Source: an uncultured Oscillospiraceae bacterium (GTDB lineage: Bacteria; Bacillota; Clostridia; Oscillospirales; Oscillospiraceae). From it: a stretch of DNA of 64,000 bases. The translations under genes were made by a program, and so were the position numbers. The stretch covers positions 52,230 to 116,229 of the forward strand of contig CANQMO010000003.1 of assembly GCA_947624985.1 (NCBI GenBank), read 5' to 3'. Shown here piece after piece: positions 18,054-28,605 of this stretch. Below the pieces are notes generated by a model. It had not been told where the DNA came from and did no database searches. It saw nothing but the letters and a program-made list of their open reading frames with translations. The stretch's first letter is position 1. Every line of letters starts with the position of its first letter.

Positions 18054-18817
18054 TACAGTACCTCCGAGGCGGACCGCAGGGAATGGCAGCCGACGGATAC
18101 CGCGCAGGGCAGCCCCGCGATATGGGTGGGGGCGGTCAGGATACGCACGCCGATGGAGAAGGCTTTCGTCTGCTCGTACAGCTCCGTCTCCAGCGCCGCG
18201 TAAAAGGGGTCGGGGTTTGGCTCCGGCCGCAGCACGGCCTTTTTGGAGAGGTACGCCGCCCGGTCGAAATTCCCGCCCAGCCCCACGCCGATCAGCACCG
18301 GCGGGCAGGCGTCCGGCACAGCCAGACGGGCCGTGTCCAGCACGAATGCCTTCACGCCCTCCAGGCCGTCCGCCGGGGCCAGCATGGCGAGGCGGGCCTT
18401 GTTTTCGCAGCCGAAGCCCCGGGGCACCACCGTCACCCTGACGGTATCGCCCGGGACGATATCCGTATAGAGACAGGCGGGGGTGTTGTCGCCGGTGTTG
18501 GTCCGGCGCAGGGGGTCCGCCACGATGGAGGCGCGCAGATAGCCCTCCTTCACCGCCCGGCGCACGCCCTCGTCCACGGCGGCGGAGATGTCGCCTGTGA
18601 TGTGCGCGTCCTGGCCCACCTCCAGATACACCGCCGCCATGCCGGTGTCCTGACACAGGGGAAGGTCGCCGTTCGTCTCAAAGTTCTCAATGATATAGGG
18701 GTTGCCGAAGGTCCGGAGCCGGTCCTCCACATATTCGGGCAGGCGTAGGCAGGCGCGCACATACAGCCGGGCCACGGCCTCGGTGAGCCGGGCGGCGTCG
18801 ATCTCGCGCACGCTCAT
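18053..18817 (-). CDS. fumA: fumarate hydratase, class I, alpha subunit
   Basis: N-terminal half of the [4Fe-4S] fumarase. The 254-residue protein has DLPLCQDTGMAAVYLEVGQ with the first cluster Cys, NTGDNTPACLYTDIVPGD with a second, and VPRGFGCENKARLAML with a third. VLIGVGLGGNFDRAAYLSKKA is the helix-capping region. The start overlaps the nadE stop (ATGA) and the stop overlaps fumB, so nadE-fumA-fumB are translationally coupled. Confidence 0.93.
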   Translation of the reverse strand: MSVREIDAARLTEAVARLYVRACLRLPEYVEDRLRTFGNPYIIENFETNGDLPLCQDTGMAAVYLEVGQDAHITGDISAAVDEGVRRAVKEGYLRASIVADPLRRTNTGDNTPACLYTDIVPGDTVRVTVVPRGFGCENKARLAMLAPADGLEGVKAFVLDTARLAVPDACPPVLIGVGLGGNFDRAAYLSKKAVLRPEPNPDPFYAALETELYEQTKAFSIGVRILTAPTHIAGLPCAVSVGCHSLRSASEVL

Positions 18818-19545
18818 TGGTCCGTATAGGTGGCGATGGGCCGGCGTTTGTGCTCGCTGACAGCGTGGAACCGGTCGATGACGGCCTTGTCCTTTTCCGA
18901 GGCCCGGCCGTTCAGCAAAAAATCGTCGATGGCGGCGTAGGTGACGCCCATCTCCGTCTCGTCGGTCTGCCCCTCGAAGAGCCCCGCCGAGGGGGCCTTG
19001 GTCCGGATGGACATGGGCGCGTCCAGCCAGGCCAGAAATTCGTATACCTCCGTCACGGTCAGGTCCGCGATGGGGTTGAAGTCGTGGGCCCCGTCGCCCC
19101 ACTTGGTGAAGTAGCCCATGTACGCCTCGGAGCGGTTGCCGGTGCCGGCCACCAGTCGGCCCTCGGCCCCGGCGATGGCGTAAAGGGTGGTCATCCGCAG
19201 CCGGGGGGCGATATTGGCCACGGCGGCGTCGGTCATGTCCGTGACGCCCGCCAGAGCGGCGAGCTCCGCCTCCCGGACGGGAGTCAGGTCCACGAGCCTT
19301 GTCTCGATGCCGTACTTTTCCGCCACGGCCTTGCCATCTTCCAGGTCGATGTTGAAATTGCGCTTGGACGCGCATGGCATGAGCACGCCCACGGTGTCGT
19401 CACAGGCGGCCTTACACAAAATGCCCACCAGCGTGCAGTCCTTGCCGCCGGAGTTGCCGTACACGATGCCCTTCTGGCCGCTCTTCGCCAGGGTGTCGCG
19501 GATAAACGCCACCCGGCGCTCATATTCCTTTGCATAGTCTCGCAT
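18814..19545 (-). CDS. nadE: NH3-dependent NAD+ synthetase
   Basis: Makes NAD+ from deamido-NAD+, ATP and ammonia. The 243-residue protein carries the PP-loop IVYGNSGGKDCTLVG and GTGNRSEAYMGYFTKWGDGAHDFNPI, both diagnostic of NadE. There is no nitrilase-type glutaminase domain, so ammonia or another glutaminase must supply nitrogen. The start at 19545 is set by GAAGGAG 6 bases upstream; the in-frame ATG at 19566 precedes that site. A terminator-like hairpin separates it from purA. Confidence 0.95.
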   Translation of the reverse strand: MRDYAKEYERRVAFIRDTLAKSGQKGIVYGNSGGKDCTLVGILCKAACDDTVGVLMPCASKRNFNIDLEDGKAVAEKYGIETRLVDLTPVREAELAALAGVTDMTDAAVANIAPRLRMTTLYAIAGAEGRLVAGTGNRSEAYMGYFTKWGDGAHDFNPIADLTVTEVYEFLAWLDAPMSIRTKAPSAGLFEGQTDETEMGVTYAAIDDFLLNGRASEKDKAVIDRFHAVSEHKRRPIATYTDQ

Positions 19546-19564
19546 GGTATTCTCCTTCAAGATC

Positions 19565-19587
19565 AAGAGGCCGCAATGCGGCCTCTT
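19565..19587. terminator. hairpin between purA and nadE
   Basis: A perfect 10-bp stem AAGAGGCCGC/GCGGCCTCTT with a 3-base loop. It has only short T stretches on either side, so it may be an attenuator or RNA-processing site rather than a full stop. It sits just before the nadE ribosome-binding site. Confidence 0.5.
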
Positions 19588-19590
19588 AAT

Positions 19591-20865
19591 TTACCCCATG
19601 TAGATATACTCGTCCCGGTCCGCACCTACGGAGATGTAGGTGAACTTGCAGTTCACCGCCTCCTCCAGATAACGGATGTACGCCTGGGCGGCCTTGGGCA
19701 GGTCCGCGAACTTCCGGCAGCCGGTGATGTCGCCGGAAAAGCCCTCCCGGTACTCGTACACGGGCTTGCACCGCTCCAGCGCCGGCTCCAGGGGGAACCG
19801 GTCGATCCGCTCCCCGTCCAGCTCGTAGGCCACGCACACGGGGATCTTTTCAAAGCCCGAGAGCACGTCCAGCTTGGTCAGGGCAAGCTCCGTGGCGCCC
19901 TGGAGCAGCACGCCGTAGCGGCTGGCCACCACGTCGAAGCCGCCCACCCGCCGGGGCCGGCCGGTGGAGGCGCCGTACTCGCCGCCGGCCTCCCGCAGGG
20001 CCACCGCCTCGTCGCCGGAAAACTCGCACACGAAGGGCCCGCCGCCCACAGCGGAGGAGTACGCCTTGGTGATGCCCACCACGCTGTCCAGCCGCTTGAA
20101 GGGGATGCCCGCGCCGATGGGGGCGTAGGAGGCCAGGGTGCTGGAGGATGACGTATAGGGGAAGATACCGTAGTCCAGGTCCCGCAGGGCGCCCAGCTGG
20201 GCCTCCAGCAGGATGCTCTTGCCCGCGGCGTCCGCGCCGGTCAGATACTCGTTGGTGTCGGCAACGCAGTCCAGGAAGGGACCGCCGTATTTCATCACCC
20301 AGTCGTACATCTCCACCGGGTCCAGAGGCTCATGGCCGTAGCCCCCGGCCACGGTCAGGTTCTTCCACTCCACGATCTCGGCGATACGCTCTTTCAGCAC
20401 GTCGGGGAACAGCAGATCCCCCATGCGGATGGACTTGCGCATGTACTTGTCGGAGTACACCGGGCCAATGCCCCGGCGGGTGGAGCCCTGTTTTTTCGCT
20501 CCCATCCGGTCCTCTTCCAGACCGTCCAGCAGGGGGTGATAGGGCATGCAGATGGTCAGCCGGTCGCTGATCTTCAGGTTATCCGGCCCGATGGTCACGC
20601 CCTTGGAGCGCAGATCGTCCACTTCTTTGGAGAACTGCTCCAGGTCCACCACCATGCCGGGGCCCATCACATTGACCGCCTCGGGACGCAAAATGCCCGA
20701 GGGCAGCAGGTGCAGGATGAATTTGCCCCGCTCGTTCACCACGGTGTGGCCGGCGTTGTTGCCTCCCTGATAGCGGGAGACGATGTCGTATTTGGCGCTG
20801 AGCAGGTCCACCATCCGGCCCTTGCCCTCGTCGCCCCAGTTGATGCCAACGACTGCTGTGATCAT
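19591..20865 (-). CDS. purA: adenylosuccinate synthetase
   Basis: GTP-dependent joining of IMP and aspartate, the first committed step to AMP. The 424-residue enzyme has the N-terminal P-loop INWGDEGKGRMVDLL, the IMP-site GGNNAGHTVV, KQGSTRRGIGPVYSDK, and the C-terminal guanine-binding segment TKLDVLSGFEKIPVCVAY. It follows purB by 37 bases, so both AMP-branch enzymes are made together. Confidence 0.98.
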   Translation of the reverse strand: MITAVVGINWGDEGKGRMVDLLSAKYDIVSRYQGGNNAGHTVVNERGKFILHLLPSGILRPEAVNVMGPGMVVDLEQFSKEVDDLRSKGVTIGPDNLKISDRLTICMPYHPLLDGLEEDRMGAKKQGSTRRGIGPVYSDKYMRKSIRMGDLLFPDVLKERIAEIVEWKNLTVAGGYGHEPLDPVEMYDWVMKYGGPFLDCVADTNEYLTGADAAGKSILLEAQLGALRDLDYGIFPYTSSSSTLASYAPIGAGIPFKRLDSVVGITKAYSSAVGGGPFVCEFSGDEAVALREAGGEYGASTGRPRRVGGFDVVASRYGVLLQGATELALTKLDVLSGFEKIPVCVAYELDGERIDRFPLEPALERCKPVYEYREGFSGDITGCRKFADLPKAAQAYIRYLEEAVNCKFTYISVGADRDEYIYMG

Positions 20866-20902
20866 GATGCTATCTCCTTATCTATGTCTGGTGTTTGCGC
20901 TG

Positions 20903-22336
20903 TTATACGTTCGTCTCGGCCTCTACGCCCAGGTCCGCCGCGTACTTCTCCAGCACGGGCCGGACACAGGTGCGCAGGAAGGTCTCGGTCTGCTCCGGGG
21001 CCAGGCCCACGAATTTGCGGATATCCAGGACCTTTTCCACTTCCTCCTTAGTCAGATGGAAGGCCGGGTCCGCCAGGAGCCGGTCCAGCAGATCGTTGTC
21101 TTTGCCCTCCAGCTTTACCCGGGCCCCGGCGGCCTGGGAGTGGCGGCGGATGGCCTCGTGCAGCTCCTGCCGGTCTCCGCCCTCCTTGACCGCGTGCATG
21201 AGGATGTTCTCCGTGGCCATGAAGGGCATTTCCTCCCGCAGGTGCTTTTCCATCACCTTGGGGTAGACCGTGCCGCCCCGGATCACGTTGATACACAGGG
21301 TGAGGGCTCCATCTGTTGCCAGGAACGCCTCCGGCAGGGCGATACGCCGATTGGCGGAGTCGTCCAGCGTCCGCTCCAGCCACTGGGCGGAGGCGGTGTC
21401 GGCGGCGTTGCGGGCGGTGTTGAGCACATACCGGCTCAGAGAACAGATCCGCTCGCAGCGCATGGGGTTGCGCTTGTAGGCCATGGCGGAGGAGCCCACC
21501 TGCTCGCTCTCAAAGGGCTCGTCGAATTCCTTCTCATGGGCCAGCAGCCGCAGATCGGACGCCATCTTGTACATGCTCTGGGCGATATCGCCCAGCACGT
21601 TCAGCACATAGGCGTCCACCTTCCGGGAGTAGGTCTGACCGGAAACGGGCATGCAGGCGGAAAAACCCATTTTTTCCGCGATCCGGCTCTCCAGCTCGAT
21701 CACCTTGCCGCCGTCGCCGCCGAACAGCTCCAGAAAGCTGGCGCCGGTGCCGGTGGTGCCCTTGCAGCCCAGGAGCTTCAAGTGGACCAACTCGAATACC
21801 AGCCGCTCCAGATCCATGAGAAAGTCCTGCGCCCAAAGGCAGGCCCGCTTGCCCACGGTGGTGGGCTGGGCGGCCTGGAAGTGGGTGTAGGCCAGGACGG
21901 GCACGTCTTTGTTCCGCTCCGCGAGCTCCGCCAGCGCCGCCACGGTGTTGACAAGCAGCTTTCGGATGAGCAGCAGCGCCTCGCGCATTTGGATGACGTC
22001 GGTGTTGTCGCCCACATAGCAGCTGGTGGCCCCCAGGTGGATGATGGGCTTGGCCTTGGGACAGGCGTCCCCATAGGTGCGGATGTGGGCCATCACATCG
22101 TGGCGCAGGCGCTTTTCATAGTCCGCCGCCCGGGCATAATCGATGTCGGTCACATGCGCCCGCATTTCGTCAAGCTGCTCGTCGGTGATGGGAAGGCCCA
22201 GCTCCTTCTCGCTCTCCGCCAGGGCGACCCACAGCCGCCGCCAGGTGGAGAATTTGAAATCGGGGGAGAAGATGTGCTGCATTTCCCGGGAGGCGTACCG
22301 GGCGCACAGGGGATTTTCATAGATGTCTTTGGACAT
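20903..22336 (-). CDS. purB: adenylosuccinate lyase
   Basis: Cleaves adenylosuccinate to AMP and SAICAR to AICAR, releasing fumarate. The 477-residue protein belongs to the fumarase/aspartase superfamily, with the signature GSSAMAYKRNPMRCERI and HLGATSCYVGDNTDV near the N-terminal active site. The start at 22336 lies 5 bases after the glmS stop; a longer frame upstream is antisense-like and not supported. The fumarate it produces could feed the fumarase encoded downstream in the same array. Confidence 0.97.
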   Translation of the reverse strand: MSKDIYENPLCARYASREMQHIFSPDFKFSTWRRLWVALAESEKELGLPITDEQLDEMRAHVTDIDYARAADYEKRLRHDVMAHIRTYGDACPKAKPIIHLGATSCYVGDNTDVIQMREALLLIRKLLVNTVAALAELAERNKDVPVLAYTHFQAAQPTTVGKRACLWAQDFLMDLERLVFELVHLKLLGCKGTTGTGASFLELFGGDGGKVIELESRIAEKMGFSACMPVSGQTYSRKVDAYVLNVLGDIAQSMYKMASDLRLLAHEKEFDEPFESEQVGSSAMAYKRNPMRCERICSLSRYVLNTARNAADTASAQWLERTLDDSANRRIALPEAFLATDGALTLCINVIRGGTVYPKVMEKHLREEMPFMATENILMHAVKEGGDRQELHEAIRRHSQAAGARVKLEGKDNDLLDRLLADPAFHLTKEEVEKVLDIRKFVGLAPEQTETFLRTCVRPVLEKYAADLGVEAETNV

Positions 22337-22341
22337 GTCGT

Positions 22342-24180
22342 TCACTCCACAGTGACAGATTTGGCCAGATTTTTGGGCTTGTCGATGTCGCAGCCCCGGT
22401 GCAGCGCGACGTAGTAGGCGAAAAGCTGTAGGGGGACCACGCCCAGATTGGGCTGGAGGACCGGGTGGGTCCCGGGGACGGTGAGCACATGGGAGGCGAT
22501 GGACCCCATACGTTCGGCGTGCTCTTCCGTTGTCAGGACCACCACGTCCGCGCCCCGGCTCCTGACCTCGGCGATGTTGCTGACCGCCTTGTCCAGCAGG
22601 GGGGCGTAGGTGGCCAGGCTCATCACCAGCGAGCCCGGCTCGATCAGGGAGATGGTGCCGTGCTTCAGCTCCCCGGCGGCGTAGGACTCGGAGTGGATGT
22701 AGCTGATCTCCTTCAGCTTCAGCGACCCCTCCAGCCCCAGGGCGTAGTCCAGATTCCGCCCGATGTAAAAGATACACTGCTGGTTGAAGTACAGCGAGGC
22801 CAGATACTGGTATATGTCGGTGGAGGCGATCACCTTCGCCAGCTTATCCGGCAGCGCCTCCAGTTCGGAGACGATGGCGGCGTATTCCGCGCTGTCCACC
22901 CGGCCCAGACACCGGGCCATCCAAAGCCCCAGCATGGTCAGAAGCGCCAGCTGGGTACTGTATGCCTTGGTGGTGGCCACGGCGATCTCCGGCCCGGCCC
23001 AGGTGTACAACACGTCGTCCGATTCCCGGGCGATGGAGCTTCCCACCACGTTCACGATGGACAGGACGCGGGCGCCCAGGCTCTTTGCCTCCCGCAGGGC
23101 GGCCATGGTGTCCAGGGTCTCCCCGGACTGACTGATGACGATCACCAGATCGTCCGCGCCCACAAGAGGCGCGCTGTAACGGAACTCCGACGCCAGCGCC
23201 ACCTCCACCGGGGTGCGCATGAGCTTTTCCAGATTGTATTTGCCCACCATCCCCACATGATAGGACGACCCGCAGGCAACGATGAATATGCGGCGGAACC
23301 GGCGCACGTCCTCCGCCGTCATGGCCAGCTCGTCGAACGCCACCTGCCCCTCCCGGAGCCGGGGGGAGATGGTCCGCCGGAGAGCCTCCGGCTGTTCCAT
23401 GATCTCTTTGAACATGAAATGGGCATAGCCGCCCTTTTCCGCGGCGGACACGTCCCATTCGATGAAGTGGCGCTCCTTCTCCACGGGGCGGCGGTACTCG
23501 TCAAAGACCTGTATGCCCGCCCGGGTCAGCACGGCCACCTCGCCGTCGGCCATATAGGCCACATCCCGGGTGTGGGCGATGATGGCCGTGGCGTCGGAGG
23601 CGATGAAGCTCTCCCCGTCGCCGTAGCCAAGCAGCAGGGGCGCGTCCTTCCGGGCGGCGATGAGCATATCGGGCCGGTCCGCGCAGAGGATACCCAGCGC
23701 ATAGGCCCCCTCCAGCCGCTCCAGCACCGCGTACACCGCGTCCAGCGGGTCGGTGTGGTCGTTGAAGCAGTATTCCAGCAGCTGCGCCACCACCTCCGAG
23801 TCGGTGTCTGACCGGAAGGTGACGCCCTTATGGAGAAGGAATTGCTTTATCTCCACATAATTCTCAATGATCCCGTTGTGGACGATGGCCACACGCCCGT
23901 TCTGGCTCACATGGGGGTGGGAGTTGACGTCGTTGGGCTCCCCGTGGGTGGCCCAGCGGGTGTGGCCGATACCGGCGGTGCCTGTCAGGGGCGGCTGACT
24001 GTCCAGTTTGTCCCGGAGGACCTGGAGCCGCCCTTTGCACTTTTGTATCTGCAACCCCTCCCGGGGGCTGACCACCGCCACGCCGGCGGAGTCATAGCCG
24101 CGGTATTCCAGCCGCTCCAGACCGTCCAGCAGGATGGGGACGGCGGGAGTGATTCCTGTGAATCCTACGATGCCGCACAT
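22342..24180 (-). CDS. glmS: glutamine-fructose-6-phosphate aminotransferase
   Basis: Makes glucosamine-6-phosphate for peptidoglycan precursors. The 612-residue protein starts MCGIVGFTG with the glutaminase nucleophile Cys2, has GHTRWATHGEPN in the glutaminase domain, and two SIS sugar-isomerase domains (ACGSSYHVGMVGKYNLE, VISQSGETLDTMAAL) ending in the usual DKPKNLAKSVTVE. Only 12 bases separate it from pyrG, so there is no room for a glmS ribozyme leader here. Confidence 0.98.
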   Translation of the reverse strand: MCGIVGFTGITPAVPILLDGLERLEYRGYDSAGVAVVSPREGLQIQKCKGRLQVLRDKLDSQPPLTGTAGIGHTRWATHGEPNDVNSHPHVSQNGRVAIVHNGIIENYVEIKQFLLHKGVTFRSDTDSEVVAQLLEYCFNDHTDPLDAVYAVLERLEGAYALGILCADRPDMLIAARKDAPLLLGYGDGESFIASDATAIIAHTRDVAYMADGEVAVLTRAGIQVFDEYRRPVEKERHFIEWDVSAAEKGGYAHFMFKEIMEQPEALRRTISPRLREGQVAFDELAMTAEDVRRFRRIFIVACGSSYHVGMVGKYNLEKLMRTPVEVALASEFRYSAPLVGADDLVIVISQSGETLDTMAALREAKSLGARVLSIVNVVGSSIARESDDVLYTWAGPEIAVATTKAYSTQLALLTMLGLWMARCLGRVDSAEYAAIVSELEALPDKLAKVIASTDIYQYLASLYFNQQCIFYIGRNLDYALGLEGSLKLKEISYIHSESYAAGELKHGTISLIEPGSLVMSLATYAPLLDKAVSNIAEVRSRGADVVVLTTEEHAERMGSIASHVLTVPGTHPVLQPNLGVVPLQLFAYYVALHRGCDIDKPKNLAKSVTVE

Positions 24181-24192
24181 GGATACTTCTGA

Positions 24193-25812
<1,620 letters not shown>

Positions 25813-25885
25813 TCAAGCCCTCATCTTTTCTCTGTTGTTGCGCCGTCCTATATGGCGGCGATAAGCACACAAAAACACAAGGTAT

Positions 25886-25914
25886 AGTATATCTCATCCC
25901 CCAGGAAATAGCAA
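25886..25914 (-). promoter_or_regulatory. promoter of the pyrG-glmS-purB-purA array
   Basis: Minus strand TTGCTA (25914-25909), 17-base spacer, TATACT (25891-25886). The transcript start would lie about 70 bases before pyrG. No G-run initiation site typical of CTP-controlled pyrG attenuation was seen. Confidence 0.7.
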
Positions 25915-26018
25915 CAGGAAATATGCCGCGTCCGCACCGGAGCCCGGGAACAACGGCGAAAAAGAGAAATATTTCGCTAATTTGCCGCGTACATCTTTTT
26001 TTTGCGTGAAAAATGCGG

Positions 26019-26024
26019 TATAAT
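26019..26024 (+). promoter_or_regulatory. -10 element upstream of the NahK-like kinase
   Basis: A perfect TATAAT about 32 bases before ATG 26056. The -35 region is only a T run, so the promoter may be weak or activator-dependent. Confidence 0.5.
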
Positions 26025-26055
26025 AAAACGTCATTTTGAAGATCAGAGGGAAGAT

Positions 26056-27141
26056 ATGGACAACGACATCTATAAAAATGCCATCGACCGCTTTGTCATG
26101 GACGGAGAGCCGGTAAGCTGTGTGCCCTACGGCTGTGGGCACATCAACCACACCTTCCTGGTCACCACGGACACGGGCAGACGATACATACTGCAAATGC
26201 TCAACGGCGCCGTCTTTCATGACCCGGACGGGCTCATGGAGAACGTGGTCGCCATCACCCGGCACATCGCCAAAAAGTGCGGCGATCCCCGGGGGAGCCT
26301 GCATTTGAACCCCGCCAAAGACGGACGGCTGTACACCCGGGGCAGGAAGGGGAACATGTGGCGGCTTTACGACTTCGTGGAGGGCAGTATCTGCCTGCAG
26401 GCCCCGGAGACGCCGGAGGACTTTTACCAGAGCGCCATCGCCTTCGGCACGTTCCAGCAGCAGCTGGCCGACTTTCCCGCTGAGACCCTCCACGAGACCA
26501 TCCCCAATTTCCATAACACCCCGGACCGGTACCGTATCTTCCGGGAGGCTCTGGCGGCGGACGTGCGGGGCCGGGCCAAAGAGGTGGGCCCGGAGATCGA
26601 CTTCGTGCTGGCCCGGGAGGCCGAGGCCGGGACGCTCCAGCGGATGCGCGAGGGCGGCGAGCTTCCCACCCGGGTCACCCACAACGACACCAAGCTCAAC
26701 AACGTCATGCTGGACGCGGTCACACGCAAGCCCCTTTGCGTCATCGATCTGGACACGGTCATGCCGGGGCTGGCCGCCTACGATTTCGGCGACTCTATCC
26801 GCTTCGGCGCGGCCACGGCGGCGGAGGATGAGAAGGACCTGTCCAGGATGGAGATGAGCCTGGACGAGTTCGAGACGTACACCCGTGGCTTTCTCACGGC
26901 CTGTCCGGGCCTCACGGCCCGAGAGCGGGAGACCCTGCCCCTGGGGGCCAAGCTCATGACGCTGGAATGCGGCGTGCGGTTTTTGACGGACTATCTACAG
27001 GGGGACGTATATTTCTCCATCCACCGGCCCGAGCACAACCTGGACCGGGCCCGGACCCAGTTCAAGCTGGTGGCCGACATGGAGAGCAAATGGGACGCCA
27101 TGGCCGCTGTCGTGGAGCGGCTGTCCGCCCTTACCGTCTGA
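26056..27141 (+). CDS. APH-fold sugar kinase, N-acetylhexosamine 1-kinase-like
   Basis: Probably phosphorylates the anomeric hydroxyl of an amino sugar. The 361-residue protein has the aminoglycoside-phosphotransferase fold, with the catalytic loop THNDTKLNNVMLD (Asp as base, Asn for metal) and the DFG-equivalent VIDLDTVMPGLAAYDFGD. The VIDLDTVMPGLAAYD stretch and the length are very close to bifidobacterial NahK/LnpB (about 359 residues). ATG 26056 follows AGAGGGAAG; the open frame upstream has no ribosome-binding site. Two intrinsic terminators follow, so it is its own transcription unit. The downstream sugar ABC importer fits a role in host-glycan sugars. The exact substrate is inference. 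Confidence 0.75.
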   Translation: MDNDIYKNAIDRFVMDGEPVSCVPYGCGHINHTFLVTTDTGRRYILQMLNGAVFHDPDGLMENVVAITRHIAKKCGDPRGSLHLNPAKDGRLYTRGRKGNMWRLYDFVEGSICLQAPETPEDFYQSAIAFGTFQQQLADFPAETLHETIPNFHNTPDRYRIFREALAADVRGRAKEVGPEIDFVLAREAEAGTLQRMREGGELPTRVTHNDTKLNNVMLDAVTRKPLCVIDLDTVMPGLAAYDFGDSIRFGAATAAEDEKDLSRMEMSLDEFETYTRGFLTACPGLTARERETLPLGAKLMTLECGVRFLTDYLQGDVYFSIHRPEHNLDRARTQFKLVADMESKWDAMAAVVERLSALTV

Positions 27142-27165
27142 ATGACAGCTTGACACCGTTTTTTG

Positions 27166-27194
27166 CCTGCCGCCCGCGCGGCAGGTATTTTTTT
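27166..27194 (+). terminator. intrinsic terminator after the NahK-like kinase
   Basis: CCTGCCGC/GCGGCAGG stem with a CCGC loop, followed by TATTTTTTT. Confidence 0.85.
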
Positions 27195-27220
27195 GCCCTG
27201 CCCGGAGCGCCACTTTTTTG

Positions 27221-27249
27221 AGATGTCCTTTTACAGGACATCTTTTTTT
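27221..27249 (+). terminator. second intrinsic terminator before the regulator pair
   Basis: AGATGTCCT/AGGACATCT 9-bp stem with a TTTAC loop and a run of seven T. Two strong terminators in tandem insulate the regulator genes from the kinase. Confidence 0.85.
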
Positions 27250-27303
27250 GTTTCTGCGCATACCATAGCATTGTCCTGTTTTAAGACAAAAGGAGTGAGC
27301 CTC

Positions 27304-27564
27304 GTGGCGCGTATCATTGATGGGGACGAGATGAATATGGTAGGGCGGAACGTGCGGCGGCTGCGTATGGAGCGGGGGATGAGCCAGAAGACTCTTTCGG
27401 ACCGGCTGGAGACGCATGCGGTCTATATTTGCCGTGGCTCCGTTTCCCGGATCGAGGAAATGCGCCGGACGGTGACGGACATAGAGCTCCATGGCCTCGC
27501 CCGGGTGCTGGGCGTGACGGTGGACGAACTGTTTCGGGACGAGAGCGCCGGTGACGGGACATGA
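27304..27564 (+). CDS. XRE-family helix-turn-helix regulator
   Basis: Small DNA-binding protein of 86 residues, little more than one HTH domain: GRNVRRLRMERGMSQKTLSD, then SVSRIEEMRRTVTDIEL and a closing LARVLGVTVDELF. The start is GTG 27304 with AAAAGGAG 9 bases upstream. The open frame that begins at 27163 runs through two terminators and is not the real start. A short inverted repeat TTGTC/GACAA just before the ribosome-binding site could be an operator. The stop overlaps the next gene as ATGA, so both regulators are made together. Confidence 0.8.
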   Translation: MARIIDGDEMNMVGRNVRRLRMERGMSQKTLSDRLETHAVYICRGSVSRIEEMRRTVTDIELHGLARVLGVTVDELFRDESAGDGT

Positions 27565-28400
27565 AGATACTGTTCAACACGGACAAGCTGCTGCGGCTGG
27601 TGGAGTCGTTGCAGGCTTTCACAGGGATCAAGACCAGTATCTTCGACGGGGAGGGCCGGGACATCCAGATCTTCGGCGGCCACCAGACGTTCTGCCACCT
27701 GGTGAACGCGGACCCGGAGGGCAACCGCCGTTGTGAGGAGTGCGACGCCCTGGCGGTGCGGGCCTGCGCCGAGGCCCGGGGCGTCTACCGCTACCGGTGC
27801 CATCTGGGCCTGTGCGAGGTGGCTCTGCCGCTGTATGAAAACGGCGTGCCCATCGCGTATCTCTCCTTCGGCCAGTATCTGGACGATTCGCCCATGGAGC
27901 GGCAGTGGGAGCGGACCGAAAGGGCGCTGGACTGGTACCAGGGCGACAAAAAAGCCCTGCGGGAGGCCTTCTGGGACCTGCGCCAGTACACCTTTCAGGA
28001 GACCGTCGCTTACGCGGAGATCCTCCAGGCCCTGACGGCCTATATCCTCCAGGAGGGTATCATCCGCTCGGCGGAGTACACGGACCTGCAACGGCTGGAG
28101 ATGTATCTGGACGAGCACTTCCGGGAGAACCTGTCCCTGAGAAGGATCGCCGCGGACCTGCACATGGGGACCACCAAGCTGTGCCAGCTGGCCAGAAGGC
28201 TGCCTGGCGGCGCCACGATCACCCAGACGGTGACCGCCCGGCGTATGCAGGCGGCCCGGGCGCTGCTCCTGGAGGGGGACATGCCTATCTCCACCGTGGC
28301 CGAGGCGGTGGGGTATAGCGATTACAACTATTTCACCAAGGTGTTCAAGGCCGAGACCGGCTTTACCCCCAGCGCCTATCGCAAGCAAAAACGCCAATAA
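27561..28400 (+). CDS. AraC-family regulator with PocR-type sensory domain
   Basis: Ligand-responsive transcription factor of 279 residues. The N-terminal part (about 1-150) resembles the PocR ligand-binding domain, with a Cys-rich signature CEECD and CHLGLCEVALPLYENGVP. The C-terminal 100 residues form two HTH motifs of the AraC type (LSLRRIAADLHMGTTKLCQL and PISTVAEAVGYSDYNYFTKVFKAETGFTPSAYR). It is translationally coupled to the XRE regulator and lies directly upstream of the sugar ABC importer, which it probably controls. Confidence 0.88.
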   Translation: MKILFNTDKLLRLVESLQAFTGIKTSIFDGEGRDIQIFGGHQTFCHLVNADPEGNRRCEECDALAVRACAEARGVYRYRCHLGLCEVALPLYENGVPIAYLSFGQYLDDSPMERQWERTERALDWYQGDKKALREAFWDLRQYTFQETVAYAEILQALTAYILQEGIIRSAEYTDLQRLEMYLDEHFRENLSLRRIAADLHMGTTKLCQLARRLPGGATITQTVTARRMQAARALLLEGDMPISTVAEAVGYSDYNYFTKVFKAETGFTPSAYRKQKRQ

Positions 28401-28425
28401 ATCGGAGTATATAACAAATTGTGCA

Positions 28426-28452
28426 AATATACGGATACTAACGTATGATATT
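28426..28452. promoter_or_regulatory. putative operator upstream of the sugar-binding-protein gene
   Basis: Imperfect inverted repeat AATATACG (8-base spacer) CGTATGATATT; one extra G interrupts the right arm. It lies about 25 bases upstream of the -10 element at 28478, the place expected for an AraC-type activator. Confidence 0.4.
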
Positions 28453-28477
28453 ACCCTTTTTCGTTTGATATTCCTAT

Positions 28478-28483
28478 TATAAT
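28478..28483 (+). promoter_or_regulatory. -10 element of the sugar ABC operon
   Basis: Perfect TATAAT with no convincing -35 hexamer 17 bases upstream, as expected for an activator-dependent promoter. A leader of about 115 bases precedes the first gene. Confidence 0.55.
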
Positions 28484-28605
28484 GTCTGCCGGTCAAGTAC
28501 AATGAGACCGAAGACAGTCCTTGCCGCCGAGCGGTACATATTTTCGCTGACCCGAGAGGCGCATAGGGCACATCTCAAAAAATTTTTAAAAGGAGATCAA
28601 CGAAA

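Noticed and set aside
20866..20902. Riboswitch or attenuator before purA
   Set aside because: The gap is only 37 bases with no stable stem.
27163..27303. Longer N terminus for the XRE regulator
   Set aside because: This part runs through two intrinsic terminators and has no ribosome-binding site; GTG 27304 has a clear one.
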